Assembly: GCF_000685015.1 (NCBI RefSeq)
Contig: NZ_BAYA01000025.1
Span: 62,001-126,000 of the forward strand
Origin: Paraburkholderia bannensis NBRC 103871
GTDB taxonomy: Bacteria > Pseudomonadota > Gammaproteobacteria > Burkholderiales > Burkholderiaceae
DNA length: 64,000 nt
Direction of reading: 5' to 3'
Numbering within the stretch: position 1 is the stretch's first letter; each line of letters opens with the position of its first letter. The notes beneath the pieces were generated by a model. That model made no database searches. It was not told the origin of the DNA and was given only the letters and a program-made list of their open reading frames with translations. A program made the position numbers and the translations under genes. Below, piece by piece: positions 1-8,010 of the stretch.

Positions 1-117
1 GCGCCGCGCGTGCGCGTGTTCATCGACTGGCTTGCGGAGCTGTTCGAGGACGCGGGCGCGCTCAACCGCGACCTGTCGCGCGTGCGTCAGTTGCTGGGCG
101 GGTTGCAGCCGGCGTGA
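1..117 (+). CDS. LysR-family regulator, C-terminal end (partial)
   Basis: The frame is open from the left edge to a TGA at 115-117 and encodes 38 residues. The segment VRVFIDWLAELF is the usual last helix of the LysR effector-binding domain, where many members read RvRaFiDfL. The DNA-binding domain and most of the protein lie outside the window, so the target is unknown. A perfect GC-rich inverted repeat follows 17 bases downstream. Confidence 0.7.
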   Translation, partial: APRVRVFIDWLAELFEDAGALNRDLSRVRQLLGGLQPA

Positions 118-134
118 GGGGTTGTGATGAGAAA

Positions 135-170
135 GCGGCGCGGCGGCCCGAATCAGAGCCGCCGCGCCGC
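135..170. terminator. GC-rich stem-loop between convergent genes
   Basis: A perfect 13-bp inverted repeat (135-147 with 158-170) encloses a 10-base loop. It lies between the LysR tail on the plus strand and the C39-like gene ending at 188 on the minus strand, so it could serve either transcript. Neither side carries a long U-tract, so intrinsic termination would be weak. Confidence 0.45.
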
Positions 171-187
171 CTGGATGTGCTACGGGT

Positions 188-883
188 TTAGTCGTCGGCG
201 AGGTTGTCGTCGACGATGCGCGTGAGCGCCATGCCGCGCCGGGCATGGAAGCGCGAGACAGTGTCGTAGGGCAGCCAGGCATCGGCCTGGTACGGCTTCA
301 CGCCCGACGGATTGTGGAACCAGACGCCGCCGTCGCTACGGCCGTGCAGCAGGATCAGATGGCCGCCCTGGCTGTCGTTGGGGCGTTCCGGGTAGCGGAT
401 CTCGGGGCTCACCGAGACAATCGCGAGCGTGTCCGCGGACAGACGCGCGGCGCTCGCCTGAATGGTTTCGTCGGTCATGACCTCGACGCGCACGCCGTAG
501 GCCGACTCGGCCCAAGCCGCGAAAGGCGCATAGATCATCCCGTCCACGCCGCCGTCTTCGCGCATGCGATAGACGCCGTGCTTGAGCGCCTCTTCGAGCA
601 TCGCGGCGCGCGGCGCGTGCTCAATGCCCCAGTAATCGAGCGCCGATTCGAAGCAGGTCAGCCCGCACAAGCGCTTGGCCCAGAACCGGTATTGCTCCGG
701 CTGCGCGAAGCCGCTCGCGCGCCACGCGGGGTCGTCGCAGGGATCGGCGTCGTCCATGACGATGCGCTCGACCCATTCCGGACTGCCCCACTGGCTGTAA
801 TACGGCACGCCGAAATGGCGGATTTCTTTCTCTTGAGCGAGCGCGCGGCGCTGCCCGGTTACCTGTTCGCGCGATGCTTGCAT
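188..883 (-). CDS. C39-like (papain-fold) cysteine peptidase family protein
   Basis: 231 residues. A VPYYSQW entry motif (about residues 26-32) is followed by CGLTC (Cys73 the likely nucleophile), GGHLILL with the candidate His175, and FHNPSG with Asn191. This Cys...His...Asn order is that of the peptidase C39 / bacteriocin-processing fold, Peptidase_C39_2 type. There is no signal peptide and no ABC transporter domain, so it appears to be a stand-alone cytoplasmic protein with unknown substrate. I chose the ATG at 883; an in-frame TTG at 898 would add five residues, and neither has a strong ribosome site. Fold family is fairly secure; proteolytic activity is inference. Confidence 0.75.
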   Translation of the reverse strand: MQASREQVTGQRRALAQEKEIRHFGVPYYSQWGSPEWVERIVMDDADPCDDPAWRASGFAQPEQYRFWAKRLCGLTCFESALDYWGIEHAPRAAMLEEALKHGVYRMREDGGVDGMIYAPFAAWAESAYGVRVEVMTDETIQASAARLSADTLAIVSVSPEIRYPERPNDSQGGHLILLHGRSDGGVWFHNPSGVKPYQADAWLPYDTVSRFHARRGMALTRIVDDNLADD

Positions 884-1244
884 GTTGATTTCGTTCAAGC
901 TTTTCTCATCCCAGTGACGTTATGCGACTGTAATCAGTCTGAAGGGCAAATCTGCGCCCCGGCTTCAGAAATGCGCGTACAAAGTCCATTGTCGCAAAGC
1001 CTCGTGACGCGTGCGGGTGCAATGCTCAAGACTCGCTGCCAGGCGCTTGCGCAGGGCGGTCGGGCCCGTCGGCAACGCCGATTCAATCCGACCCTTAATG
1101 TTGTCATACAAAAGCCAAGCGATTGTTAAATGATGCGTTTAGAATATTGAGCGCCCTTGCTCTGTCAGAATTTTTTCTTGTGGCAGACCTGCAGCGGCAC
1201 GAGATAATTAGCCCAATCCGACTCGATCCTCCCCCATTAGCAGT
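884..1244. promoter_or_regulatory. Divergent promoter region of C39-like gene and BetR-REC gene
   Basis: About 360 bases without a convincing gene. The part from 1090 to 1240 is markedly AT-richer than its surroundings. A sigma70-like pair TTGTCA (1101-1106) and TGTTAA (1124-1129) has a 17-base spacer and would read towards the regulator at 1245. An alternative -10 is GAATAT near 1142. These are eye-picked matches only. Confidence 0.35.
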
Positions 1245-2099
1245 ATGCCGAACGTTGCACACACAACCGACTCAGCCGCGGTCGCGGAGCGCGTACGTGA
1301 GCTGATGAGCCGTCATGGCATTGGCAAGCGTCAGCAAACCACCGAGCTGTGCAGGATTCTTGAGCTGAGCTTCTCGCAAGGGCACCGCAAGCTGCGCGGC
1401 AACAGCCCGTGGACGCTCGCGCAGATCAAGAAAGTGGCCGAGGCGTTCGGCGAACCGGCGGCCCAGTTGTTCGGCGCGCAGTTGCTCGATCCGGGCATGG
1501 TGGGCGCGACGGCCCAGGACGCGCTGCTGTGCGTGAGCGCGGTGGAGCTGGCCTGCACGGCGTGGATCGGCGCGCCGGTGGAGCCGGGCACGCGTCCCGA
1601 CTTCGTCGCCTACGAGAAGCAGGGTCAATGGCGCGTGGTGCGCCCGGACGGCGCGCTCTACCTGAACGCGCGCGAAGTCCACAAGATCGAGATCTATCCG
1701 CGCCGCGCAGAAGCCGACAAGCCGCTCATCGCCGTGGTGGACGACGACCAGGCGTCCGCCGACAACCTGCGCGACTATCTGGAGCACAGCGGCTACGCGG
1801 CCCATGCGCTCTACGGCCTCGCGGCGTTTGCGCAGGCGCTGGAGCACAACGTGTTCGACGGCGTGGTGATCGACTGGCTGTTCGGCAGCCAGACCGCCGC
1901 CGAGGCGATCCGCCAGGTGCGCGCCTCCGAGAACCCCGACGCACCGATCTTCGTGCTCACCGGCGAGTTGCTGACCGGCAAGGCAAGCGAGTCGGAAATC
2001 AGTCAGGTGGTGCGCCACTACAACGTCGCGTGTTACGAAAAGCCCGCGCGCATGGCGATCCTGGTCGCCGATCTGTCCAAGCGGCTCAATCGCAGCTAA
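1245..2099 (+). CDS. BetR-type HTH / receiver-domain regulator
   Basis: 284 residues in two parts. Residues 8-75 form a helix-turn-helix region of the BetR repressor type (HGIGKRQQ, then SFSQGHRKL and SPWTL). Residues 160-282 form a CheY-like receiver with the acidic cluster D166-D168, phosphoacceptor Asp210 (VVIDW), Thr239 and Lys266. The receiver sits C-terminal to the DNA-binding part, the reverse of OmpR/NarL regulators. The stop codon overlaps that of the hybrid kinase on the other strand by four bases, so the kinase is the natural candidate phosphodonor. Target genes cannot be told from sequence. Confidence 0.85.
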   Translation: MPNVAHTTDSAAVAERVRELMSRHGIGKRQQTTELCRILELSFSQGHRKLRGNSPWTLAQIKKVAEAFGEPAAQLFGAQLLDPGMVGATAQDALLCVSAVELACTAWIGAPVEPGTRPDFVAYEKQGQWRVVRPDGALYLNAREVHKIEIYPRRAEADKPLIAVVDDDQASADNLRDYLEHSGYAAHALYGLAAFAQALEHNVFDGVVIDWLFGSQTAAEAIRQVRASENPDAPIFVLTGELLTGKASESEISQVVRHYNVACYEKPARMAILVADLSKRLNRS

Positions 2100-3949
2100 C
2101 CCGGCCGCTTCGCGTCCTGACCGGCGCGCGGCGCATTGAACGCGCGCTGCAAGGCGGCGCGCAGCACTTCGTAGTGCACGGGCTTCGGCAACGCGTCGAA
2201 GAACGGATTCTCCCCCAGCTCCGATGACGTGAGCGCGGCCACATCGGCGCTCACGGCGATCACGCGCGGCTGCTGACTGTAAGCGCGCAAACCCGCTTTC
2301 GCCCTGAGCCCCGCCACGAACGCATAGCCGTCGCGGCCCGGCATGTGCAGGTCGAGCAGCACGACATCGCAGGGCGTGGTGTCGAGGCTCGCCAGCGCGC
2401 TATCGGCATCGCTCGCGGCGAGCGCCGCGTAGCCCATATGCGCCACCATTTCGCACAGCGACTCGCGCACCAGCGGGTTGTCGTCCACCACCAGCACGAG
2501 CGGCGGCGCGGCTTCGGCGCGCAGGGGCGGCGCAGGCACGTCGGGCAACGGCGGCTCGACGGCCGTGACCGGGATCGTCACCGTGAAGGTCGTGCCCTCG
2601 CCCACGCGGCTATCGGTTTCGATCGTGCCGCCGAACAGGTCGACCAGGCCGCGCACGATCGCCAGCCCCATCCCCGCGCCCTCGAAACGCCGCGAACGCG
2701 ACGTATCGAGCTGCGTGAACTCCTTGAAAATCAGCGGAATCTGCGCGGGCGCCAGACCCGGCCCGGTGTCGCTCACGACGATCGCCAGCGTCTGCGCGCC
2801 GCTTGCATCGGTGTCGCGCGCGGCGAACTCGATGCGCACCGACCCGCGCTCCGTATAGCGGATCGCATTGGTCACGAGGTTGTTCGCAATCTGGCGGATC
2901 CGGTGCGGATCGGCCACCACGTTGCGCTGCGGCCCGCGCCACGCATGCGCGAATTCGAGCCCGCGCGCACGCGCTGCCTGCTCGTTTTCATCGACGATCG
3001 ATTGCAGCAGCTCGCGCGGACAGAACTCTTCCTGGCGCAGCTCCAGCTTGCCCGCGCCCAGGCGCGCGTAATCGGTCAGGTCTTTCATCTGCGCTTCGAG
3101 CTGGCGCGCGGCCGTTTCGAGCCGATGGATCACCTTGCGGTCGGCTTCAGAATGCGAGTTGAAGCCGAGCAGCTCGATCGACGAGACGATGGCGTGCAGC
3201 GGCGTGCGCAGCTCGTGGCTGATCATGCCGAGGAACGCGTCCTTGGCGTTGCTCGCCTCGCGCGCGGCGCGGGTCGCCTGGTGCTCGGCTTCCAGCGCCG
3301 CGTGCTGCTGGCGAATCAGGCGCGTGCGCCGATAGCCGTTCATCACGAGCAGCACGGCCGCCGCCGCCGAAAGCATCAGCAGCACCAGGCCCGCCGCGAA
3401 CAGCTCGCGCCGCTTGGCGATGAAGTCGCGGCGTATCGCCTCGCGCTCGGTCACGTCGGCAAAGCGGCGGTTGAGCGCGAGATCGGTCACCTCAGTCCAG
3501 TGCGTGTCGAGCGCGGTGAGCATCGGCACGGCGCGCTCGGGCTTCTCGGCGAGCGTGGCGATCTGCGCGTCGAACGGCGCGATGGTGGCGTCGATCACGG
3601 CCAGATCCTGCTGCTGGAGTTTCATCAGGCTCGGCATGCTCGCGAGCGTGCGCGTCGAGCCCTTCATGACGTTGAGCTTCGATTGCAGCACCTCGTAGCG
3701 CAGCCGCACCTTGTCCAGATCGCGGTCGATGCCGTCGGCGTAGATCAGCAACTGGCTCTCGAAGCGAGCGTAGGCAATCTGCATCTGCGCGGCGTCCCAG
3801 TAGAGCCCGTCGTAGTTGCCGGTCAGGCGCTGGACGACCTTGGGATTGAGCAGGTTTGCGTAGAGCAGGTAGCCGACTGCCATCACCGGCGGCGCGAGCG
3901 CGACAATCCAGATCAGCACATGCAGGAAGCGCCGCAGCGGACGATGCAT
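2096..3949 (-). CDS. Hybrid sensor histidine kinase / response regulator
   Basis: 617 residues, inner membrane. TM1 at about 11-32; a mostly helical periplasmic segment of about 150 residues; TM2 at about 185-204; a HisKA box with His245 (SHELRTPLH); an HATPase with N-box NNLVTNAIRY and DTGPGLA near 394-400; and a C-terminal receiver from about 483 with Asp533 (DLHMPG) and a PKP lysine near 588. It has no HPt domain, so phosphate must leave through another protein, plausibly the neighbouring BetR-REC regulator. It starts 10 bases after the SUOX-fold gene and is almost certainly in one operon with it. Confidence 0.92.
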   Translation of the reverse strand: MHRPLRRFLHVLIWIVALAPPVMAVGYLLYANLLNPKVVQRLTGNYDGLYWDAAQMQIAYARFESQLLIYADGIDRDLDKVRLRYEVLQSKLNVMKGSTRTLASMPSLMKLQQQDLAVIDATIAPFDAQIATLAEKPERAVPMLTALDTHWTEVTDLALNRRFADVTEREAIRRDFIAKRRELFAAGLVLLMLSAAAAVLLVMNGYRRTRLIRQQHAALEAEHQATRAAREASNAKDAFLGMISHELRTPLHAIVSSIELLGFNSHSEADRKVIHRLETAARQLEAQMKDLTDYARLGAGKLELRQEEFCPRELLQSIVDENEQAARARGLEFAHAWRGPQRNVVADPHRIRQIANNLVTNAIRYTERGSVRIEFAARDTDASGAQTLAIVVSDTGPGLAPAQIPLIFKEFTQLDTSRSRRFEGAGMGLAIVRGLVDLFGGTIETDSRVGEGTTFTVTIPVTAVEPPLPDVPAPPLRAEAAPPLVLVVDDNPLVRESLCEMVAHMGYAALAASDADSALASLDTTPCDVVLLDLHMPGRDGYAFVAGLRAKAGLRAYSQQPRVIAVSADVAALTSSELGENPFFDALPKPVHYEVLRAALQRAFNAPRAGQDAKRPG

Positions 3950-3959
3950 TACGTGGAAC

Positions 3960-4568
3960 TCAAGGCTTGATGGTCATGGAAACAATCTGCCAGGCGAACT
4001 TGGAATCGCCCGCCGCGCCATCGAGTTCGAGCGGGAACTGGTCGCGCGGATAGATCAGGAACAGCGGGCCGAAGTCGCTCACTTTCAGGCGCCGCCCGTT
4101 CATCGCGTAGGCCAGCACCGCGCCGTAGCGGGTGGCGTCGGACACCGGCACGATGCAGGTGTAATCGTCGATGGTGTGAATCTCGATCTGGCTGCCGTAC
4201 GCACCCACGGTCGCGAGCACGTCGGCCAGACGCGGCCCCGTGAAGGTCGAGCGCGGCGTCCACGTCGTGGCCGTCTCGATCGAATACTGGGGCAGCTTGA
4301 GCAGCTGCGCCTCGCTGAAGTGATAGGCCGTGTGCGCGGCGTTATTGGTCACTTTGACCGCGCCGTTCACGTCGAGCGCGAGGCTCCCGGCCTCGGCCGC
4401 CTGCGCCTTGCGCGACAGCGATAGTGACAGCGGCAGCGCGGCCGCCGCGATCAGCCCCGCCAGCGCCGCGCCAAAGCGCCGGCGCTCGCCGTTTGCGGGC
4501 CGGTCTTGCTGCCGGCTCTCGTCCCGTTTCGTCTCCTGCCCATGCTCCAGGCCATTGCGATCCTGCAT
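3960..4568 (-). CDS. Small exported SUOX-fold (molybdopterin-oxidoreductase-like) protein
   Basis: 202 residues from the ATG at 4568, which follows an AGGGGG tract; upstream in-frame starts give an arginine-rich non-protein-like extension. An RRRFGAALAGL stretch (29-39) before a hydrophobic run and AQA resembles a Tat signal. The mature part (FTGPRLADVLATVG, IDDYTC, GPLFLIYP) matches the sulfite-oxidase/YedY molybdopterin fold in minimal form. The pre-FTGP segment reads TATTWTP and has no cysteine, so the molybdenum-ligating Cys of true members appears absent; the only cysteine is Cys138. Co-transcription with the hybrid kinase suggests a periplasmic sensory or accessory role rather than catalysis (inference). 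Confidence 0.75.
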   Translation of the reverse strand: MQDRNGLEHGQETKRDESRQQDRPANGERRRFGAALAGLIAAAALPLSLSLSRKAQAAEAGSLALDVNGAVKVTNNAAHTAYHFSEAQLLKLPQYSIETATTWTPRSTFTGPRLADVLATVGAYGSQIEIHTIDDYTCIVPVSDATRYGAVLAYAMNGRRLKVSDFGPLFLIYPRDQFPLELDGAAGDSKFAWQIVSMTIKP

Positions 4569-4787
4569 CTGCTCGCCCCCTGGCGCTAGTCGGTCGTGTG
4601 GTCTTGCGTTCGAGCCCCTGCGCCTGCGGCGTGGCCTGCGCGGGATCCCCGAGTGCCGCCGGTCTGCATGAGACGGCGAGCATAGGCATAATATCGTCAA
4701 ACATTGCTCCGACAATAGACGTGTTCTTCGCCTACACGCCTATAAGCGTCGCGTAACTGACCGTCATCGTGCTGCATTTGCCATCAA

Positions 4788-5735
4788 ATGAATAAACCCG
4801 TCGTTCCGCTCACTTACGAACAGCTCGACCATTGGGTCGAATCGTTGCAGCCGTTGCTGGTCGAGGAGGAATTCGACGTCGTCGTCGGTATCCTGCGCGG
4901 CGGCGCGCCGCTCGCGCTGATGGTCTCGCACGCGACCGGCGCGAGCGTCGCCTTCCTGCGCTACTCGCGCGAGACCCGCGAAGTGCGCTGGGACTCCACG
5001 CTGCCCATGCCGGAGCCGGGCGCGAAGGTGCTGCTCTGCGAGGACATCGCCGGCCGCGGCCATACGCTGGTCGATTGCATGGCGTTCCTGCGCGAACACG
5101 GCCTCGTGGTGCGCACGCTCACGGGCGCCTATGACGACCTGAGCCGCCTGCGCCCCGATTACTCGATCGATGCGAGCGGCTACTTCGCGCTGTTCCCCTG
5201 GGAGCGCCAGGCCTACACCGACCGCTACCGTGCCGACTGGGTGCGCGAGGGCGCGCGCGAAGGCACGCGCATGGCCGACGACCACGAGTACACGGTCTAT
5301 GCGATCGATCTCGACGGCATCCTGCTGCCCGATATCGCGCTGGCGCGTTACGACGAAGACCTGGAAACCGCGCTCGCCGAACGCGACGCGCTGCTGCCGC
5401 TCGACCGTATTCCCGATATCGACATCAAGCGCGCCCGCGCGATCATCACCGGGCGCCCGGAAGTCGACCGCGAGCGCACCCAGGCGTGGCTCGACCGCCA
5501 TGGCTTCGGGCATCTCGAACTGATGATGCGCGCGCCGGGCGAGCACGACGACACGCCGTCGGGCGCCGCCGCCCACAAGGCCGCCGCCGCCGTGCGCTGC
5601 GGCGTCACGCATTTCATCGAAAGCGATCCGGTGCAGGCCATCTATATCGCGCAACTGGCCCCGTTGCTGCGCGTGATCTGGTGGAACGCGCAGGCGCGCG
5701 TGGGAACGATGATCGGGGCGTCGGCCTGGGGTTGA
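4788..5735 (+). CDS. Phosphoribosyltransferase-HAD hydrolase fusion protein
   Basis: 315 residues. The N-terminal half has the type I phosphoribosyltransferase core: GILRGGAPLA (34-43) and the PRPP loop LLCEDIAGRGHTL with Glu85-Asp86. From about residue 168 a HAD-type domain begins: YAIDLDG (Asp174, Asp176), TGR at 221-223, a lysine in HKAAA (264) and FIESD (Asp280). PRT domains pair a nucleobase with PRPP; HAD domains here could remove a phosphate. The likely outcome is a purine-salvage-like enzyme with linked phosphatase, but the base specificity is not readable. It appears to be a single-gene unit. Confidence 0.8.
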   Translation: MNKPVVPLTYEQLDHWVESLQPLLVEEEFDVVVGILRGGAPLALMVSHATGASVAFLRYSRETREVRWDSTLPMPEPGAKVLLCEDIAGRGHTLVDCMAFLREHGLVVRTLTGAYDDLSRLRPDYSIDASGYFALFPWERQAYTDRYRADWVREGAREGTRMADDHEYTVYAIDLDGILLPDIALARYDEDLETALAERDALLPLDRIPDIDIKRARAIITGRPEVDRERTQAWLDRHGFGHLELMMRAPGEHDDTPSGAAAHKAAAAVRCGVTHFIESDPVQAIYIAQLAPLLRVIWWNAQARVGTMIGASAWG

Positions 5736-5751
5736 AGGCGCTGTAGCGCCT
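5736..5751. terminator. Short hairpin directly after the PRT-HAD stop codon
   Basis: AGGCGC-TGTA-GCGCCT forms a 6-bp stem with a four-base loop right after the TGA. There is no T-tract, so this is a weak terminator candidate. Confidence 0.35.
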
Positions 5752-5881
5752 ATCCTGTACAGATCGCTTCGCCGATCACGACCCGGATCGCCCACACGGT
5801 GCGCGCGAAAAAACCGCGCCGCATCGTGTATCGTGGCGATCCCAACCCGCCCTGTCATCGCTTTCAAGGAGAGTGCACCGG

Positions 5882-6508
5882 ATGATCAAGATTTGGGGAC
5901 GCGCCAACTCGGTGAACGTCCAGAAAGTGCTGTGGTGCTGCGACGAACTCGTCCTGCCGTTCGAGCGCATCGACGCGGGCGGCAAGTTTGGCCATCTGGA
6001 CGATCCCGCCTTTCTCGCCATGAATCCGAACGGCAAGGTGCCGACGATTCAGGACGGCAACTTCGTGCTGTGGGAATCGAATTCGATCCTGCGCTATCTC
6101 GCGATGCAGTACGGCCCGTCGAGCCTGCTTTATCCGAACGAGCCGAAGGTGCGCGCCGGCGTCGAGCGCTGGCTCGACTGGTCGATCGGCACGCTCGCGC
6201 CCGCCGAGCGCCCGCTCTTTCTCGCGCTGGTGCGCACGCCCGCCGAGCAGCGCGACGCCGCGAAGATCGAAGCCGATCTCGCCAATACCGCCGCGCAGTG
6301 GACGCTGCTCGACCAGCATCTGCAAGGCCGCTTCTTCCTGGAGAACGAGCGCTTCTCGCTCGCCGATATCGTGCTGGGTGCGTTCGCGCGCCGCTGGTAC
6401 GGTCTCGAAGGCGTCGAGCGCCCCACGCTGCCCAACCTCGAGCGCTGGTATCAGCGGCTCGCGCAGCGCCAGGGGTTCCGCAAGTACATCGACCTGCCGC
6501 TCACTTGA
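5882..6508 (+). CDS. Glutathione S-transferase family protein
   Basis: 208 residues. A thioredoxin-like N-terminal domain (MIKIWGRANSVNVQKVLW, NPNGKVPTI with the cis-proline, then WESNSILRYL with the glutathione-contacting Ser) is followed by an all-helical C-terminal domain (FSLADIVLG). This is the typical size and order for cytosolic GSTs of beta/theta-like bacterial groups. The start at 5882 is preferred over the ATG at 5873 because AAGGAG lies 9-10 bases upstream of it. Substrate unknown; glutathione conjugation or peroxide detoxification is the family expectation. Confidence 0.9.
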   Translation: MIKIWGRANSVNVQKVLWCCDELVLPFERIDAGGKFGHLDDPAFLAMNPNGKVPTIQDGNFVLWESNSILRYLAMQYGPSSLLYPNEPKVRAGVERWLDWSIGTLAPAERPLFLALVRTPAEQRDAAKIEADLANTAAQWTLLDQHLQGRFFLENERFSLADIVLGAFARRWYGLEGVERPTLPNLERWYQRLAQRQGFRKYIDLPLT

Positions 6509-6584
6509 GCGGCGCGGTCTGCCCCCTGTGCGGGCGTGCCGCTAGCGCCGGGCGCGCGCGCGACACGCCCCGTATAATCGCAGG

Positions 6585-7211
6585 ATGAAGACAGCAAAAC
6601 CGTCCCCGGACACCGCGGCCCTGCACACGCACGACCAGGCCCACGATCACGTTCACGCCGCATCGGCGCACGACCACGATCATGCGCACGGGCACAGCCA
6701 TGCAGCGACTGGTGCTAGTGGTGCGAGTGGCGCATCGCTCGAAAGCGCACTTGAGATGGCCGAGGCCTACTGCCGCGATCGCGGCGAAAAGCTCACGCCG
6801 ATCCGCCGCAAGGTGCTCGAACTGCTGCTCGCGTCGGGTCGCGCGACCAAGGCCTATTCCCTGCTCGACGAAATGCGCCAGATCCACCCCGGATCGGCGC
6901 CGCCGACGGTGTATCGCGCGCTCGATTTTCTGCTCTCGGCGGGGCTGATCCACCGCATCGAATCGATCAATGCGTTCGCGGTCTGCCACGATCTGACGCA
7001 ATGTCAGCACGGCATCCTGGTGGTCTGCCAGCAATGCGGCAACGTCACCGAACTGCACGAGCCCAAGCTGCGCCAGGCGCTGGTTTCACAGATCGAAGCG
7101 GCGGGCTATCGCCTGTCGGGCGATGGTATCGAACTCAAGGGCGTCTGCGCGCAATGCCAGGCCAACGAGCAAACCGGCGCCGAAGCCGCGAAAGCCCCAG
7201 CGCACTCGTAA
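6585..7211 (+). CDS. Fur-family (Zur-like) metalloregulator with His-rich N-terminus
   Basis: 208 residues. The core from about residue 55 has the Fur winged helix (LTPIRRKVLELLL, PPTVYRALDFL) and the structural zinc site of two CxxC pairs (C148/C151 and C188/C191). Zur rather than Fur is suggested by the FAVCHDLTQCQHGILVVC stretch. The first 40 residues carry 11 histidines in HDHDHAHGHSH-like runs, absent from most Fur proteins, which could bind zinc or nickel. TATAAT at 6573-6578 lies only six bases before the ATG, so the transcript may be leaderless or very short-leadered. No zinc transporter is adjacent. Confidence 0.88.
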   Translation: MKTAKPSPDTAALHTHDQAHDHVHAASAHDHDHAHGHSHAATGASGASGASLESALEMAEAYCRDRGEKLTPIRRKVLELLLASGRATKAYSLLDEMRQIHPGSAPPTVYRALDFLLSAGLIHRIESINAFAVCHDLTQCQHGILVVCQQCGNVTELHEPKLRQALVSQIEAAGYRLSGDGIELKGVCAQCQANEQTGAEAAKAPAHS

Positions 7212-7281
7212 GCTCACACCACCTCCAGAAGACGCCCACGATTTGAGGGCCGAATCCGCCAGCGAAGGTTGCGCGCACTCC

Positions 7282-7301
7282 GCGCGGCGCTCGGGCCGCG
7301 C
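7282..7301. terminator. GC stem-loop between convergent zur-like and receiver genes
   Basis: GCGCGGC and GCCGCGC form a perfect 7-bp stem with a six-base loop in the 155-base gap between two convergent genes. No U-tract follows; weak candidate. Confidence 0.3.
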
Positions 7302-7366
7302 ACGTGCATGGCGCTATGCACCGGCGGCGCTCAAAACAAAGAACACCGCCGCGCTTCGTCAGGGCA

Positions 7367-7777
7367 TCAGGACGACTGGCGCGCGTCGATCGCGTCGCTG
7401 AGCAACGCGACCAGCGCCTCCGGCTTGGCCGGCTTGGTCATGAAGTGCTGGAAACCCTCGCCGATGCTGCGCAAGCGCCAGCTTTCGTCGGTGTGTCCCG
7501 TGAGCGCCACCGCGACAGCCGGTGCGTGATCGCCGCGAATCTCGTGATCGCGCAGGCGCTGGATCAGGTAAAAACCGTCCATCGCGGGCAGATCGAGGTC
7601 ACATACCACTGCATCGGGGAGCAGGCTGAGCGCTGCTTCGACGCCGGTTTCGGCGTCCTCCACCGCAACGACCCGGGCCCCTTCCGCCTCCAGCAGCGAA
7701 GCGAGGGAATCCCGGCTCTGCGGGTCGTCTTCGACCAGCACGATGGTCGCCTGGTCGAGCTTGTGTACTGCGTTCAT
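7367..7777 (-). CDS. Single-domain response regulator (CheY-like receiver)
   Basis: 136 residues consisting of one receiver: acidic pair in LVEDD (17-18), phosphoacceptor Asp60 (VVCDLDLPAMDG), ALTGH threonine and FMTKPAKP lysine. There is no output domain, so it acts through protein contact. No kinase gene is next to it, so its partner is encoded elsewhere. I chose the ATG at 7777; a longer frame to 7927 adds an arginine/proline-rich stretch that does not look like protein. Confidence 0.85.
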   Translation of the reverse strand: MNAVHKLDQATIVLVEDDPQSRDSLASLLEAEGARVVAVEDAETGVEAALSLLPDAVVCDLDLPAMDGFYLIQRLRDHEIRGDHAPAVAVALTGHTDESWRLRSIGEGFQHFMTKPAKPEALVALLSDAIDARQSS

Positions 7778-8010
7778 TGTGTTTGCTTGAATGCCGTTCT
7801 GTCTGTTTGGCTTGCCGCGCGGCCATTTCAGGCGGCGCGGTTCGCAGCTGGCAACCCTGCCGGGGCGGCGCACTGTCGGGGATCCCAATGGTGCGGATTC
7901 ACGCGACTGCCTGCCCAGGCGCTCCATTAGAGCAATATTGATGCCGTGCGTTCAGCCGCGCGCACGATAACCGCCGTCGGCGTCACGCCGATGACAGCCA
8001 CGCTGCCCTT

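Noticed and set aside
3969-4715. Longer start for the SUOX-fold protein at 4715
   Set aside because: Adds 49 residues that are Arg-rich and non-homologous-looking; the ATG at 4568 has a ribosome site and leads directly to the Tat-like signal.
6661-6720. His-codon-rich stretch read as a possible DNA repeat
   Set aside because: The CAC/CAT/GAC pattern is explained by the His/Asp-rich protein tail of the Zur-like regulator; not an independent repeat array.
7778-7927. 50-codon N-terminal extension of the receiver protein
   Set aside because: Arg/Pro/Ser-rich and unlike any domain; receivers begin normally at the ATG at 7777.
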